Source: Sipunculus nudus (Eukaryota > Annelida > Sipuncula > Golfingiida > Sipunculidae). Taken from it: 64,000 nt of DNA. Shown in pieces: positions 40,301-51,727 of this stretch. Position numbers and translations under genes: made by a program. Below the pieces are notes generated by a model. It was not told the DNA's origin. It worked only from the letters and a program-made list of their open reading frames with translations, and searched no databases. The DNA lies in the NCBI GenBank assembly GCA_026874595.1, contig CM049320.1, forward strand, positions 798,001 through 862,000, given 5' to 3'. Numbering within the stretch: position 1 is the first letter of the stretch; each line of letters opens with the position of its first letter.

Positions 40301-43300
40301 AGGCATTAGGCACATTACTTGAAAAATTCTTCTGTCAATTTCTTTTAAGATTTTGGGAGAGTACTGCTCTCTCTAGGTGCTTTTTTTATTTGCACATCTT
40401 CTAAAAACAACCAGTATTTTTTTGTATATTTAATTCATATTGTCACAATCTACACGTATTTCAGGCCAAAGCTGTGGGTCCTAACACTCGCCGCCAGGTG
40501 GTGATACTGACATACCAGCGGAGCGGGTCAAGTTTCCTTGGCGAAATTTTCAACCAAAACCCAAGCGCGTTGTACTGGTTTGAGCCGCTAGATGGCGCGT
40601 ATGCTGCCATGTACGGTACGGAGTATGGATGGAACACGCCATCAGACATTAGGTCCTTCCCTAATGGCACAGAACGGTGAGTGACTGAGGGCCCAGGAAC
40701 ATTATTAGTCCTCAAAATGAAATTGATTCTACTTTTCAGTGTATTACCATATCAAGTTTATTACAAGATATCTAATGCTGGACATTGTATAACAATATCA
40801 AGTTTATTATGAGATATCTAATGCTGAATTGTGTCTAACAATATCAGGTTTATTACGAGATATCTAATGCTGGATTGTGTATAACAATATCAGGTTTATT
40901 ACGAGATATCTAATGCTGGACCTAAACCTGATATTGTTATACAATGTCAAGCTTTAGATATCTAATAATAAAACTGATATTGTTATTCACTGTAAAGCAA
41001 TAGATATTTCATAATAAACCTGATATTGTTATACACTGTCCAGCATTACATATCTCATTATAAACCTGATATTGTTATACACTGTCTAGCATTAGATATC
41101 TCATAATAAACCTGATATTGTTAATACTGTCTAGCATTAGATATTTTGTAATAAACCTGATATTGTTATACACTGTCCAGCATTAGATATCTAATAATAA
41201 ACCCGATATTGTTATAAACTGTCCAGCATTAGATATCTCATAATAAACCTGATATTGTTATGCACATTCAAGCATTAGATATCTCATAATAAAACTGATA
41301 TTGTTATTCACTGTAAAGCAATAGATATTTCATAATAAACCTGATATTGTTATTCACTGTCCAGCGTTAGATATCTTGTAATAAACCAGATATTGTTATA
41401 CACTGTCCAGCATAAGATATCTCATATTACACCTGAAATTGTTATACACTGTCCAGGATTAGATATCTCATAATAAACCTGATATTGTTATACACTGTCA
41501 AGCATTAGATATCTCATAATTAACCTGATATTGTTATACACTGTCCAGCATTAGATATCTCATTATAAACCTGATATTGTTATACACAGTCAAGTATTAG
41601 ATATCTCATAATAAAACTGATATTGTTATACACTGTCTAGCATTAGATATCTCATTACAAACCTAATATTGTTAACACTGTCTAGCATTAGATATTTTGT
41701 AATAAACCTGATATTGTTATACACTGTCCAGCATTAGATATCTCATAATAAACCTGATATTGTTATAGACAGTCAAGCATTAGATATCTTATAATAAACC
41801 TGATATTGTTATACACAGTCCAGCATTAGATATCCCATTATAAACCTGATATTGTTATACACTGTCAACCAGCATTGGATATCTTATGATAAACCTGATA
41901 TTGTTATACACTGTCCAGCATTAGGTATCTCGTAAGTAACCTGATATTGTTATACACAGTCCAGCATTAGATATCTCATAATAAACCTGATATTGTTGTA
42001 CACTGTCCAGCATTATATATCTAATAATAAACCTGATATTGTTACAAATTGCCCAGCATTAGATATCTCATAATAAACCTGATATTGTTATAGACAGTCC
42101 AGCATTACATATCTCATAATAAATCTGATATTGTTATACACAGTCCAGCATTTGATATCTCATAATAAATCTAATATTGTTATACATAGTCCAGCATTAG
42201 ATATCCCATTATAAACCTGATATTCTTATACACAGTCCAGCAGTAGATATCCCATTATAAACCTGATATTGTTATTCACAGTCCAGCATTAGATATCTCA
42301 TAATAAATCTGATATTGTTATACACTGTTCAGCTTAGATATCTCGTAATAAACCCGATATTGTTATAAACTGTCCAGCATTAGATATCTCATAATAAACT
42401 TGATATTAGTATACACACTGTCCAGCATTAGATATTTCATTATAAACCTGATATTGTTATACACAGTCCAGCATTAGATATCACATAATAAACCAGATAT
42501 TGTTATACACTGTCAAGCATTAGATATCTTATAATAAACCTGATATTTTTATACACTGTCCAGCATTAGATATCTCATAATAAACCTGATATTGTTATAG
42601 ACAGTCAAGCATTAGATATCTTATAATAAACCTGATATTGTTATACACAGTCCAGCATTAGATATCCCATTATAAACCTGATATTGTTATACACTGTCCA
42701 CCAGCATTGGATATCTTATGATAAACCTGATATTGTTATACACTGTCCAGCATTAGGTATCTCGTAAGTAACCTGATATTGTTATACACAGTCCAGCATT
42801 AGATATCTCATAATAAACCTGATATTGTTGTACACTGCCCAGCATTATATATCTAATAATAAACCTGATATTGTTACAAATTGCCCAGCATTAGATATCT
42901 CATAATAAACCTGATATTGTTATAGACAGTCCAGCATTACATATCTCATAATAAATCTGATATTGTTATACACTGTCCAGGATTAGATATCTCATAATAA
43001 ATCTAATATTGTTATACATAGTCCAGCATTAGATATCTCATAATTAACCTGATATTGTTATACACTGTCCAGCATTAGATATCTCATTATAAACCTGATA
43101 TTGTTATACACAGTCAAGTATTAGATATCTCATAATAAAACTGATATTGTTATACACTGTCTGGCATTAGATATCTCATTACAAACCTAATATTGTTAAC
43201 ACTGTCTAGCATTAGATATTTTGTAATAAACCTGATATTGTTATACACTGTCCAGCATTAGATATCTCATAATAAACCTGATATTGTTATAGACAGTCAA

Positions 43301-46300
43301 GCATTAGATATCTAATAATAAACCTGATATTGTTATACACAGTCCAGCATTAGATATCCCATTATAAACCTGATATTGTTATACACTGTCCACCAGCATT
43401 GGATATCTTATGATAAACCTGATATTGTTATACACTGTCCAGCATTAGGTATCTCGTAAGTAACCTGATATTGTTATACACAGTCCAGCATTAGATGTCT
43501 CATAATAAACCTGATATTGTTGTACACTGTCCAGCATTATATATCTAATAATAAACCTGATATTGTTACAAATTGCCCAGCATTAGATATCTCATAATAA
43601 ACCTGATATTGTTATAGACAGTCCAGCATTACATATCTCATAATAAATCTGATATTGTTATACACAGTCCAGCATTTGATATCTCATAATAAATCTAATA
43701 TTGTTATACATAGTCCAGCATTAGATATCCCATTATAAACCTGATATTCTTATACACAGTCCAGCAGTAGATATCCCATTATAAACCTGATATTGTTATT
43801 CACAGTCCAGCATTAGATATCTCATAATAAATCTGATATTGTTATACACTGTTCAGCTTAGATATCTCGTAATAAACCCGATATTGTTATAAACTGTCCA
43901 GCATTAGATATCTCATAATAAACTTGATATTAGTATACACACTGTCCAGCATTAGATATCTCATTATAAACCTGGTATTGTTATACACAGTCCAGCATTA
44001 GATATCACATAATAAACCAGATATTGTTATACACTGTCAAGCATTAGATATCTTATAATAAACCTGATATTTTTATACACTGTCCAGCATTAGATATCTC
44101 ATAATAAACCTGATATTGTTATAGACAGTCAAGCATTAGATATCTTATAATAAACCTGATATTGTTATACACAGTCCAGCATTAGATATCCCATTATAAA
44201 CCTGATATTGTTATACACTGTCCACCAGCATTGGATATCTTATGATAAACCTGATATTGTTATACACTGTCCAGCATTAGGTATCTCGTAAGTAACCTGA
44301 TATTGTTATACACAGTCCAGCATTATATATCTAATAATAAACCTGATATTGTTACAAATTGCCCAGCATTAGATATCTCATAATAAACCTGATATTGTTA
44401 TAGACAGTCCAGCATTACATATCTCATAATAAATCTGATATTGTTATACACAGTCCAGCATTTGATATCTCATAATAAATCTAATATTGTTATACATAGT
44501 CCAGCATTAGATATCCCATTATAAACCTGATATTTTTATACACAGTCCAGCAGTAGATATCCCATTATAAACCTGATATTGTTATTCACAGTCCAGCATT
44601 AGATATCTCATAATAAATCTGATATTGTTATACACTGTTCAGCTTAGATATCTCGTAATAAACCCGATATTGTTATAAACTGTCCAGCATTAGATATCTC
44701 ATAATAAACTTGATATTAGTATACACACTGTCCAGCATTAGATATCTCATTATAAACCTGATATTGTTATACACAGTCCAGCATTAGATATCACATAATA
44801 AACCAGATATTGTTATACACTGTCAAGCATTAGATATCTTATAATAAACCTGATATTTTTATACACTGTCCAGCATTAGATATCTCGTAATAAACCTGAT
44901 ATTGTTATACACTGTCCAGCATGTGATATCTCATAATAAACCTGATATTGTTATACACTGTCTAGCATTAGATATCTCATTGTAAGTATATTATCATACT
45001 GACAGTATATAACAATATCAGGTTTATTACAAGATATCCAATGCTGGACAATGTATAACAATATCAGGTTACTTGCGAGATACGCAATGCTGGACTGTGT
45101 ATAACAATATCAGGTTTATTACGAGATATCTAATGCTGGACTGTGTATAACAATATCAGGTTTATTACAAGATATCTAATGCTGGACAGTGTATAACAAA
45201 ATCAGGTTTATTACGAGATATAAAGGAAACCTCTCTGACACTCGGCCTCTGAACAAGACCGGCGTCTATTTAAGTCCGGCGTTTATTTTTTTTTTTTAAT
45301 ATTGTTTAGCCCAGGCGACTAAATAAGGCAGGCGGATATTTAAGGCCCAGCGTCTGTTCAAAGAAATATGGTAATTGATTATTAAAAAGTTTAATTTACA
45401 TTTGTTTTTCAGAATGCTACCGGAGGAAGAGACAGATTTCCTGGCCAGAGTTGTAGAAAATCTACTGAATTGTAAAATAGAAGGAATTCCAACAGAGATA
45501 CTCGCTAATAATTTCATGGACATGTTCTGGTCCCAACAAGTCCGACTCAGGCCCTTCGTAGACTGTATTAAAAATAACAATGTCATCTCAAATTCAGCGC
45601 AGTGTCGGAATCACATACATGAGTTATGTCCGAAAAGGTTCACCCCGAGCGATAAAAGGACGAGTACGTGTTTTAGGCACTTGGCCTCGTCAAACTTAAA
45701 TTCTACGGGATATTATAAGCTGGATGTACCCAGTACGTCATCAGCAGGGTTCAATGAGTATAAAACGTGCCAAAATAATGCACGTGATTCAATCCTTAAG
45801 TGTGCAACTCATATTGAAATCGCTTGCCAGAAATCACAAATAATAGCACTCAAGACCGTGCGACTTTCAATGGAAGTTTTGCTCCAAGTATTGAAGAAGA
45901 ACTCCGAGACGTTTATCGTTCACAACATACGGGACCCGCGGGGGGTCGTCCTTTCACGGCTGGAGACAAGTGAGAGTTTCTGGTCCCAGTACGCCGGGAA
46001 AGACATGGCCAAGGAGTCCATGGTGTTCTGTCGAGAGGTGTTGTGGGATGTGAAAATGGGAACGAGGCTTGAGACTCAGGGTTCGTTGTACCGCGTGATT
46101 TACGAGGATATGGTAGTACATAAAACCTCCGCTGTTGAGCAGGTTTACAAGTTTCTGGGCCTTAAGGTGCCAGGTTCTGTCGAAGAATGGGTAAGGAATA
46201 ATACGGAGACGTATCATAAGCAGAAACAAACTAGTCGAAACTCAAAACAGACCGCGGCAAGATGGATCGGCAAGATGGTGTACGCTACTGTGATTAAGAT

Positions 46301-46355
46301 AAACAAAAACTGTATGGAGTTATACCGGTCTTTAGGAAACCCATGGATTCTATAA
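34295..46355 (+). CDS. Gene B: complete carbohydrate 6-O-sulfotransferase (CHST1/3-like), join(34295..34385, 39600..39667, 40185..40259, 40465..40676, 45413..46355)
   Basis: The five exons total 1389 nt, exactly 463 codons, giving 462 residues, a usual length for this Golgi sulfotransferase family. The layout is: basic tail and signal-anchor at about residues 1-30; a Cys-poor stem at about 31-78; 5'-phosphosulfate loop TYQRSGSSF at about 94-102; 3'-phosphate loop RDPRGVVLSR at about 322-331; then YEDM and the C-terminal GNPWIL. The enzyme should use PAPS to sulfate sugar 6-hydroxyls of glycans in the Golgi lumen. Sequons include NGT near the exon 4/5 junction, NST and NNT. Introns are 5214, 517, 205 and 4736 bp. 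Intron 1 holds a transposon and intron 4 an inverted-flank minisatellite. Exons 4 and 5 are near certain; exons 1-3 are predictions supported by matching phases. The acceptor sugar is unknown. Confidence 0.85.
34541..34848. repeat. 20/21-bp minisatellite in gene B intron 1, about 15 copies
   Basis: The unit is CGGGTCACTTGGTAAAAAAC, with variation in the A-run length and in GGGTC/GGATC. Confidence 0.95.
35515..39168. mobile_element. 3.65-kb composite transposon with GGATCC ends, in gene B intron 1
   Basis: The left end CAGTGGCGGATCC (35515-35527) and the complement of the right end, CAGTGGCCGATCC (39156-39168), match at 12 of 13 positions. ATTGG flanks both ends (35510-35514 and 39169-39173), a 5-bp target duplication. 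Both ends carry G/C homopolymers like the 33140 element. No transposase was recognised inside. Most of the interior is a second, hairpin-headed element (35755-38966), which suggests nesting. It makes up about 70 percent of gene B intron 1. Confidence 0.65.
35755..38966 (+). mobile_element. Hairpin-headed dispersed element, copy 2, internally duplicated
   Basis: It begins with the same hairpin as 14824 (AGCTCAGCTGAC, loop, GTCATCTGAGCT) and a GTCCGTCC-rich run, and ends at GCGCCGTGACCCATGGGTCC then CTTGTT. Inside, 35927 onward recurs near 36574 (shared TAGGACTTTGTTCCTTC, ATATTAAGGAAAAACCTC and CCTAATATCAAAACCACT), and a third, shorter piece is near 38458. A 64-bp tandem duplication lies at about 37837-37944. 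No protein was recognised. Confidence 0.55.
39600..39667 (+). CDS. Gene B exon 2: stem (predicted)
   Basis: The acceptor is TTATTTTCACAG|AT and the donor CCCCAG|GTAAGG, a near-consensus pair. After the two split-codon bases it reads 22 open codons, SVGGLAIQSESNAQKDHCAT then PQ, ending in phase 0 as the next exon requires. The composition is hydrophilic, fitting a Golgi stem. It is the positional counterpart of the gene A exon at 836-924, but I see no clear residue identity between them. Confidence 0.65.
40185..40259 (+). CDS. Gene B exon 3: symmetric 25-codon stem exon (predicted)
   Basis: The acceptor is a strong pyrimidine tract, TCTCTCTCTTTTACTGTAG, and the donor TCG|GTATGT. The 75-nt exon is open in the required frame (NGLAVKSGAVPYHLLPVRTL then PPLLS) and is phase 0 at both ends, so skipping it would keep the frame. 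I could not find a counterpart in gene A between 925 and 6258. Confidence 0.6.
40465..40676 (+). CDS. Gene B exon 4 with 5'-phosphosulfate-binding loop
   Basis: This 212-nt exon lies between ACGTATTTCAG and a perfect GTGAGT donor. It encodes VVILTYQRSGSSFLGEIFNQ followed by NPSALYWFEPLDGAYAAMYGTEYGW, closely similar to the gene A exon at 6259-6470 and identical to it in length and phase. It ends in CG, which joins A at 45413 to form Arg. The intronic minisatellite begins only about 70 bp beyond the donor. Confidence 0.95.
40747..45225. repeat. 46-bp minisatellite with inverted flanks, in gene B intron 4
   Basis: The central unit is TATTGTTATACACTGTCCAG then CATTAGATATCTCATAATAAACCTGA. Units at 40747-40920 and about 45004-45225 run in the opposite orientation to the centre (40924-44980). 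The variant CCACCAGCATTGGATATC recurs near 41871, 42703, 43395 and 44226, spacings of 832, 692 and 831 bp, so there is higher-order duplication. The array fills nearly the whole intron. Confidence 0.95.
45413..46355 (+). CDS. Gene B exon 5: terminal catalytic exon with 3'-phosphate loop
   Basis: The acceptor is TTTGTTTTTCAG|A. The exon codes 313 residues to TAA. Features in order: ARVVENLLNC, paired cysteines (CRNHIHELCPKRF), an NST sequon, KTVRLSME, the 3'-phosphate loop HNIRDPRGVVLSRLE from 45921, FWSQYAGKDMAKES, YEDM near 46101, an NNT sequon, and the ending GNPWIL. Relative to gene A's last exon it is 9 nt shorter, with the same order of landmarks. It is intact. Confidence 0.95.
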
Positions 46356-46592
46356 CAGTCGTGTCTAGAGAAACCTCTACAGCTCATGGGTAGGTATTTG
46401 GTCGGGAATATTGTGATATAAGGAACAAATCTGTTTGCGGTCTTCTACCTCTTGAGCAGTCGTCCTGAATCTTGTCAATATCAATTTAAATGTATAGAAG
46501 GAGGTCAGGTTTTAGCATTGTTTGACTGGCCAACATGTTGTTCGATTTTACCATGACAAACTTGTCAGTATGAGAGCGGAAAAAATTGATTC

Positions 46593-46644
46593 AATAAATA
46601 TTGGGAGTTAAAAGCCTAATATAATTTAATATGATATGAATAAA
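46593..46644 (+). promoter_or_regulatory. Gene B candidate poly(A) signals
   Basis: There are two AATAAA hexamers, at 46593-46598 and 46639-46644, about 240 and 285 bp after the stop codon. They are a reasonable distance for the 3' end of gene B. Confidence 0.5.
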
Positions 46645-47045
46645 CAGTTTTTACAAAAAAATTTACCACGTGTTTTTCTTTGTTGGTACATCTTTTTTTT
46701 GAGCTATCAGATAATCAGAATGATCTCCCATTAAACAGATATTGCTATAACATTAAAATATATACGGAAATGACATTTAAACACTAAAATCAAAATACAT
46801 TACATAGCGGACTTAATTTGGACATCACTAGAAACTTTCAGTTACGCTGCCTGCGGCTTCCCAGCCATCCACTCGAGTGCATTAAGTATTTGACCGATGT
46901 ATCGGAAAAAAACAACGGTATCCATATACATGAAATTTTTAAAGTATTCTAAGAATCCTCGAACAATTTTTACTTTTCTGTAAAATAAAAATTAAGTTTT
47001 TACTCTTCTACATTAACTGATCTGCTTTATCAGAATAAAGAAACA
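46645..47045. other. Gene B 3' flank: nothing recognised
   Basis: This is AT-rich intergenic sequence between the gene B poly(A) signals and the first satellite monomers. Confidence 0.5.
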
Positions 47046-47154
47046 TGCTCTTACTCGTGTTTGCCTATTTATACGTTTGTTATCTGTTCTGCGTATATTT
47101 GTTTGCTCATACTCGTGTTTGTCTACTTAAATGTTTGTTATCTGTTCTGTGTAT
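47046..47154. repeat. Two outlying monomers of the 58-bp satellite
   Basis: GCTCTTACTCGTGTTTGCCT and the following sequence give nearly two monomers identical in type to the array that starts near 51728. They stop at GTGTATAT, exactly where the LINE 3' end begins. Confidence 0.9.
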
Positions 47155-50100
47155 ATATATATTTTTATTTTATGAATCTTTTATTCAATTCAAGCATAGT
47201 ACAAACAAGTACAATATCACATTACAAACACATAATAACCAAATAAAACACAAAAAAAATAAAAATAATCTACACATATATGCAACACACAACTACATCC
47301 TACATGTAATCAGAATTTTTTTTAGCAGCATGTATATCTATTCCACAACATGTTATGTTTTGCTAATTTATCTTTGCTTATTGCAATGTTTCTTTCTATT
47401 TTATAGTTTAAACGAATAAAATTGATCACACCTTTTAAACACGGTGTTTGATTTTTACACTTTGTTATATATATATTTTACAAGCAATATAATTTTATCA
47501 AGTAATCTTTCTGTGCTCAAATTCATCAAAATCACTTCTAAAGAGAATATTCTAGGGATATTAAAATTGCCCAGCCAGTTAAAAACTGCTGTCCACAAGT
47601 TATATATTTGATCACATTGATAAAAGCAGTGTGTTATGGTTTCTTTCTTTCTTCTGCAAAAAGTGCATAGGTCATTTTCAGCTAATCCCAACTTAGCCAA
47701 AAAAGGGTTTAATGCTATTATCCTATGTAATATCTTAAACTGGAAATACCTTAATTTTGTAGCTAATGTTAATGATGGATTATTTACAAAAGATTTTAAC
47801 ACTTGATCTTGGTTGTTAACCCTTATTTCTTGCTGCCATTTTATCATAACTCTATTGGGCTGTGTGTATTTTTTTATTCAAAAGTTCAGCATATATTGTT
47901 TTCACCGTTTTTTCATCTGCATTCTCTCGTGAACTTTGTCTCGGAACAGGATTTGTTTCAGACCTCTTAATTTTCCATTTCCATATGTTAGGTATAGCTT
48001 GTATGATACTATTATAAGCCATTATTTTAATTTTTATCTTTTATAACTTTTCCAGTTCACTGATAGTGTAGAAAAAATAATTATTATTTACATTTTTTGT
48101 GACATCTTGAATATATCTAATCCTTGCATGATACCAATCTTTATACAAAACAACGGAGTTGTTAATCTTAATATGTGAATTGAACCACAGACTCTGGCTT
48201 AAATATTCACCAACAGTTTCTGGATAATGAAAATTATAATTACACCATTCAGTGATAATTTCTCTCCAAAAGTGTTCATTTTCTTTAACAATGCAAGCTG
48301 CATCAGATCAGCTTCTCGGAGATTACAGGAGAAAAAATATGAAGCCATATTATTCAAACTAGTATCAATTATACCCATGCTAGTTTTGTTGCCTTAAGTT
48401 TTATATGTATATCTATCATATTTAGTCCACCATGATGATATGGTGCTATGACAGTCGTCCTTTTTATTTTATCAGTTTTTGAGTTCCATAAGAACATAAA
48501 AAGAAGTCTTTCCAATTCTATTAAAATGTCTTGGCACTGTTCTGACAACAGTGTCATTTGGTATTGAATTTTTGACACAAGTTCTGCTTTGATAATTATA
48601 ATTTTTCCTAACGGTGTCAGATTCCTTTTTGACCAAATTTTAATTAAATTTTTAATTCTTTCCAGTGCTGATTTGTAATTCAGTTGGTATAGATTTTCAA
48701 GTTTGTTAATAATCTGGACCCCCAATATTGTAACTGACCCTTTTGTCCACTTAATGCCAGAAATTGTTATTTCATCTTTTGCTCATGGCTTCCTATTGGC
48801 ATCATAATATTTTTTTCTACATTAATCATTAAACCACTAATGGAATAAAATCCATGGAATAATTTTAGAATTTGTTTTACTGTTTCCAATTCATTATTTA
48901 GAAATAATACAGTATCGTCAGCATACTGTGATATCACATGTTCTACATTATTTATCTTTATACCACTTATATCAGGGCTATCCCTTATTCTAGTTGCCAA
49001 TATTTCTGCACATAAAATATACAAATACGGTGAAAGTGGGCAACCTTGTCTTACCCCCCTGCTTACTGGAAAGAAGCTTGAAGCCCATCCATTGTTTATG
49101 ACACATGAGGAGATATCATAATAGAAAATCTCAATCCACTTACAGAAATTGTTTCAAAAATTGAAAAATTTAAGTGTTTTTTGTATAAATGACCATTCTA
49201 ACAAATCGAACGCTTTTTCAAAATCTATTAACATAAGGTTGTCTTTAATTTCATTTTTATACAGTAAGTCATTAAATTATAAATTCTGTTTATGTTTTCC
49301 CCAATGTATTGATTTGGTAAGAAACCTGTTTGGTCTAGATGGATTAATCTTTGGAGTACTTTCTGCAGTCTCAGCGCTATACATTTAGTTATTAATTTAT
49401 AGTCAAAATTAGGTAATGATATAGGTCTCCAGTTTTTCAATAGTAGGGGGTCTTTTGATTTTTTAGGAATTAAAGTAATAATGCTTTGTCTTTGAGATAT
49501 ATTTAGTTTTCCCAGAGAGAGTGAATGTTTATAGGATGCCATCAGTTCTGATTTAATATCTTCCCAAAAAAATTTGTAAAATTCACAAGGCAGTCCATCA
49601 GTGCCAGGATTTTTACCATTTTGAAACGTTTTAAGATAGCTAAAAAATTATTTTTCAGTTAACTCTTGGTCACAGCTAATCTGTTCTCCATCAGAAAGGA
49701 TTTTAAAATTCTCTCTATCCTTAAAGAACATTGCTTTTCTGATGAATTAAGTTGGTTGGATGTATAAAGGGTTTCATAAAAATTTCTTGCTTCTTTCAAA
49801 ACTTTGTCTGGTTCTGTTATATAGTGATCATTTATTTTTAATTTTTGTACAATTTTTTTTATTGTACAACCTTTTTTCTAAATTCAGAAAGTATTTTGAT
49901 GGCTTTTCTCCATCCATATGCCATCTTGTTTTACATCTGAACATGGCTCCTTCTGTTTTTTCTTGTAAAATATTGTCAATTTTAAGTTTAATTTTTTAAT
50001 TTTTTTCTAGAATTTTAATGTCAGAATTTAAATCATATTGCGCCTCTAATTGTGTCACCTTTTTTCCAATTCCGACAAGGAATTCCTTTTTTGTTTATTT

Positions 50101-51010
50101 ATTTAAGCAGCATAAGTTATTGTTGCCCCCCTTATTTTGCATTTAATAGTATCCCATAACAAAGCAGGATTAGTGTTTGGATTGAATTCTTGAGTTTCCA
50201 GTATGGTTTGTTTTATAAGAGTACTATAATTTGGGTCATTTAAGTGTTTACAGTTTAATTTCCAAAACCCTGGACCCCTTTTTTTCTTGTTTTAGATTCA
50301 AATTAATCCCTACCGTTCATTGATCAGTTTTGACACTTGATCCTATCCATGTTTTTCCACATTTGCTGCCAGACCTAATGATATGAGAAAAAAGTCTAAT
50401 CTACAGAATATTTTTGTTGGGGTATATCTTTTCCATGTATATTGTAATGACTGTGGGTGTTGGTTTCGCCATATATCAATCAGATCTATATTTTCAATCC
50501 ATGATTGTATAAGTTCTTGTGATTTTCTGTGAGTCACAGGATTACCTCCTCTTTTATCTTTTTCTATGTTAAGTACTAAATTAAAATCTCCGCCTATTAT
50601 TCTGTTATCGTTTGATAAAGATTCAATGTTGTCCATTTATTTATGAAACATGGTTGGTCGGTCTCGATTGGGACCATATTTATTTGCCAAAGTTAGGCGT
50701 GTCTGCTCTATTGTAATATCTAGAATTAAAAACTGTCCTTCTTGACTTCGAATTATGTCATGGATTTCACAGTTTATGTAATTTTTAATCAGAATACACA
50801 CCCCTTTAGCGTTACTTTTACCATGTGAAAAATAATCTGTTCTCCCCATTCTACTTGCACTGTGTTTCATGTTTTAATGTGCTGTGTGTTTCTTGTAAAA
50901 GTATAATGTTAGCTTTGCCAAGATGGAACCAATGGAATATTTCTCTCCTTTTAATAGCGTCTGCAATCCCTCTAACATTTAATGAAATTATGTCAACCTT
51001 AAATATAAAC
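47155..51010 (-). mobile_element. Degenerate L1/Tx1-type LINE (endonuclease, reverse transcriptase, zinc knuckle)
   Basis: Read on the minus strand. The endonuclease starts near 51000 with ISLNVRGIADAIKRREIF and LLQETHS, then GGDFN near 50585 and RLDFFLIS near 50385. The reverse transcriptase has NWRPISLPNFDYKLITK (about 49430), motif A DFEKAFDLLEW (about 49225), motif B GVRQGCPLSPYLYILCAE (about 49050) and motif C YADDT (about 48920). A C-terminal CTFC...HCFYQC knuckle lies near 47650. Several frames are used, and an in-frame TAA at 50637-50639 splits the endonuclease, so it is inactive. AATAAA motifs lie close to the 3' end (about 47160-47195). It is an old copy. Confidence 0.9.
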
Positions 51011-51722
51011 TAAATATATATTGTAGGCTTTAATTTCAATTAAGAAGAAAAATATATAATATGACAAGTTTGAACACCATTGTTCTCTTGTAAACATAAA
51101 CTCTCTGCACAGCCTGCTGATTCTGTTGTTTGTGTGTTTGTTAAACTGTACAGGCTTGAACAGTATTTTATGGTCAACATTGCGGAAAACTTTTAAAATC
51201 AGTGATATTGCAGCTAGTACCAACATCTCCTGTTGATGTTTATAAATATACTTGTATGAGTTACTCAGCTGCCAGGTATATGCGTCATAATTAGTACTTA
51301 TACAAGTATTATTTATAATTGAGTTTGTCTGTGAGTGTGAGTGGCAAGTGACTGATGTGTCGAGGTATTCATGGGAATCCCAAAACTCTTTAAATTGAAC
51401 GTTCCAGGGAACCATTATTAAGAAATAAGTATACACATTGTCATAATAAGAAAAAACATGTGACATATTTTGAACTAAGAATTAAATTCATTCACAACAC
51501 CAGTATTGGTATCAAAGTTTGTAATGGTGTCCATGGGCGATAATATGCTAATAATGTTTATATCTTCTGTTAAGCATGTTGTGAAATACCTTATTAGTAA
51601 AATGACACATTTACATGACATAGAACACGAAAAATACAGCACGTGGTCAACTACCATATACGTTCCTTCCACTACCAAGTCCGTGATGGAGCATTCTGTG
51701 CATTACCAGTACCAATATTTGT
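51011..51722 (-). other. Probable 5' part of the LINE insertion
   Basis: This lies between the start of the endonuclease domain and the point where the 58-bp satellite resumes. Two minus-strand open stretches (51475-51678 and 50999-51466) show no recognisable ORF1 domain. Because satellite sequence on both sides meets in register, this segment is most simply part of the same insertion, but it could be a separate insert. Confidence 0.45.
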
Positions 51723-51727
51723 ATTGG

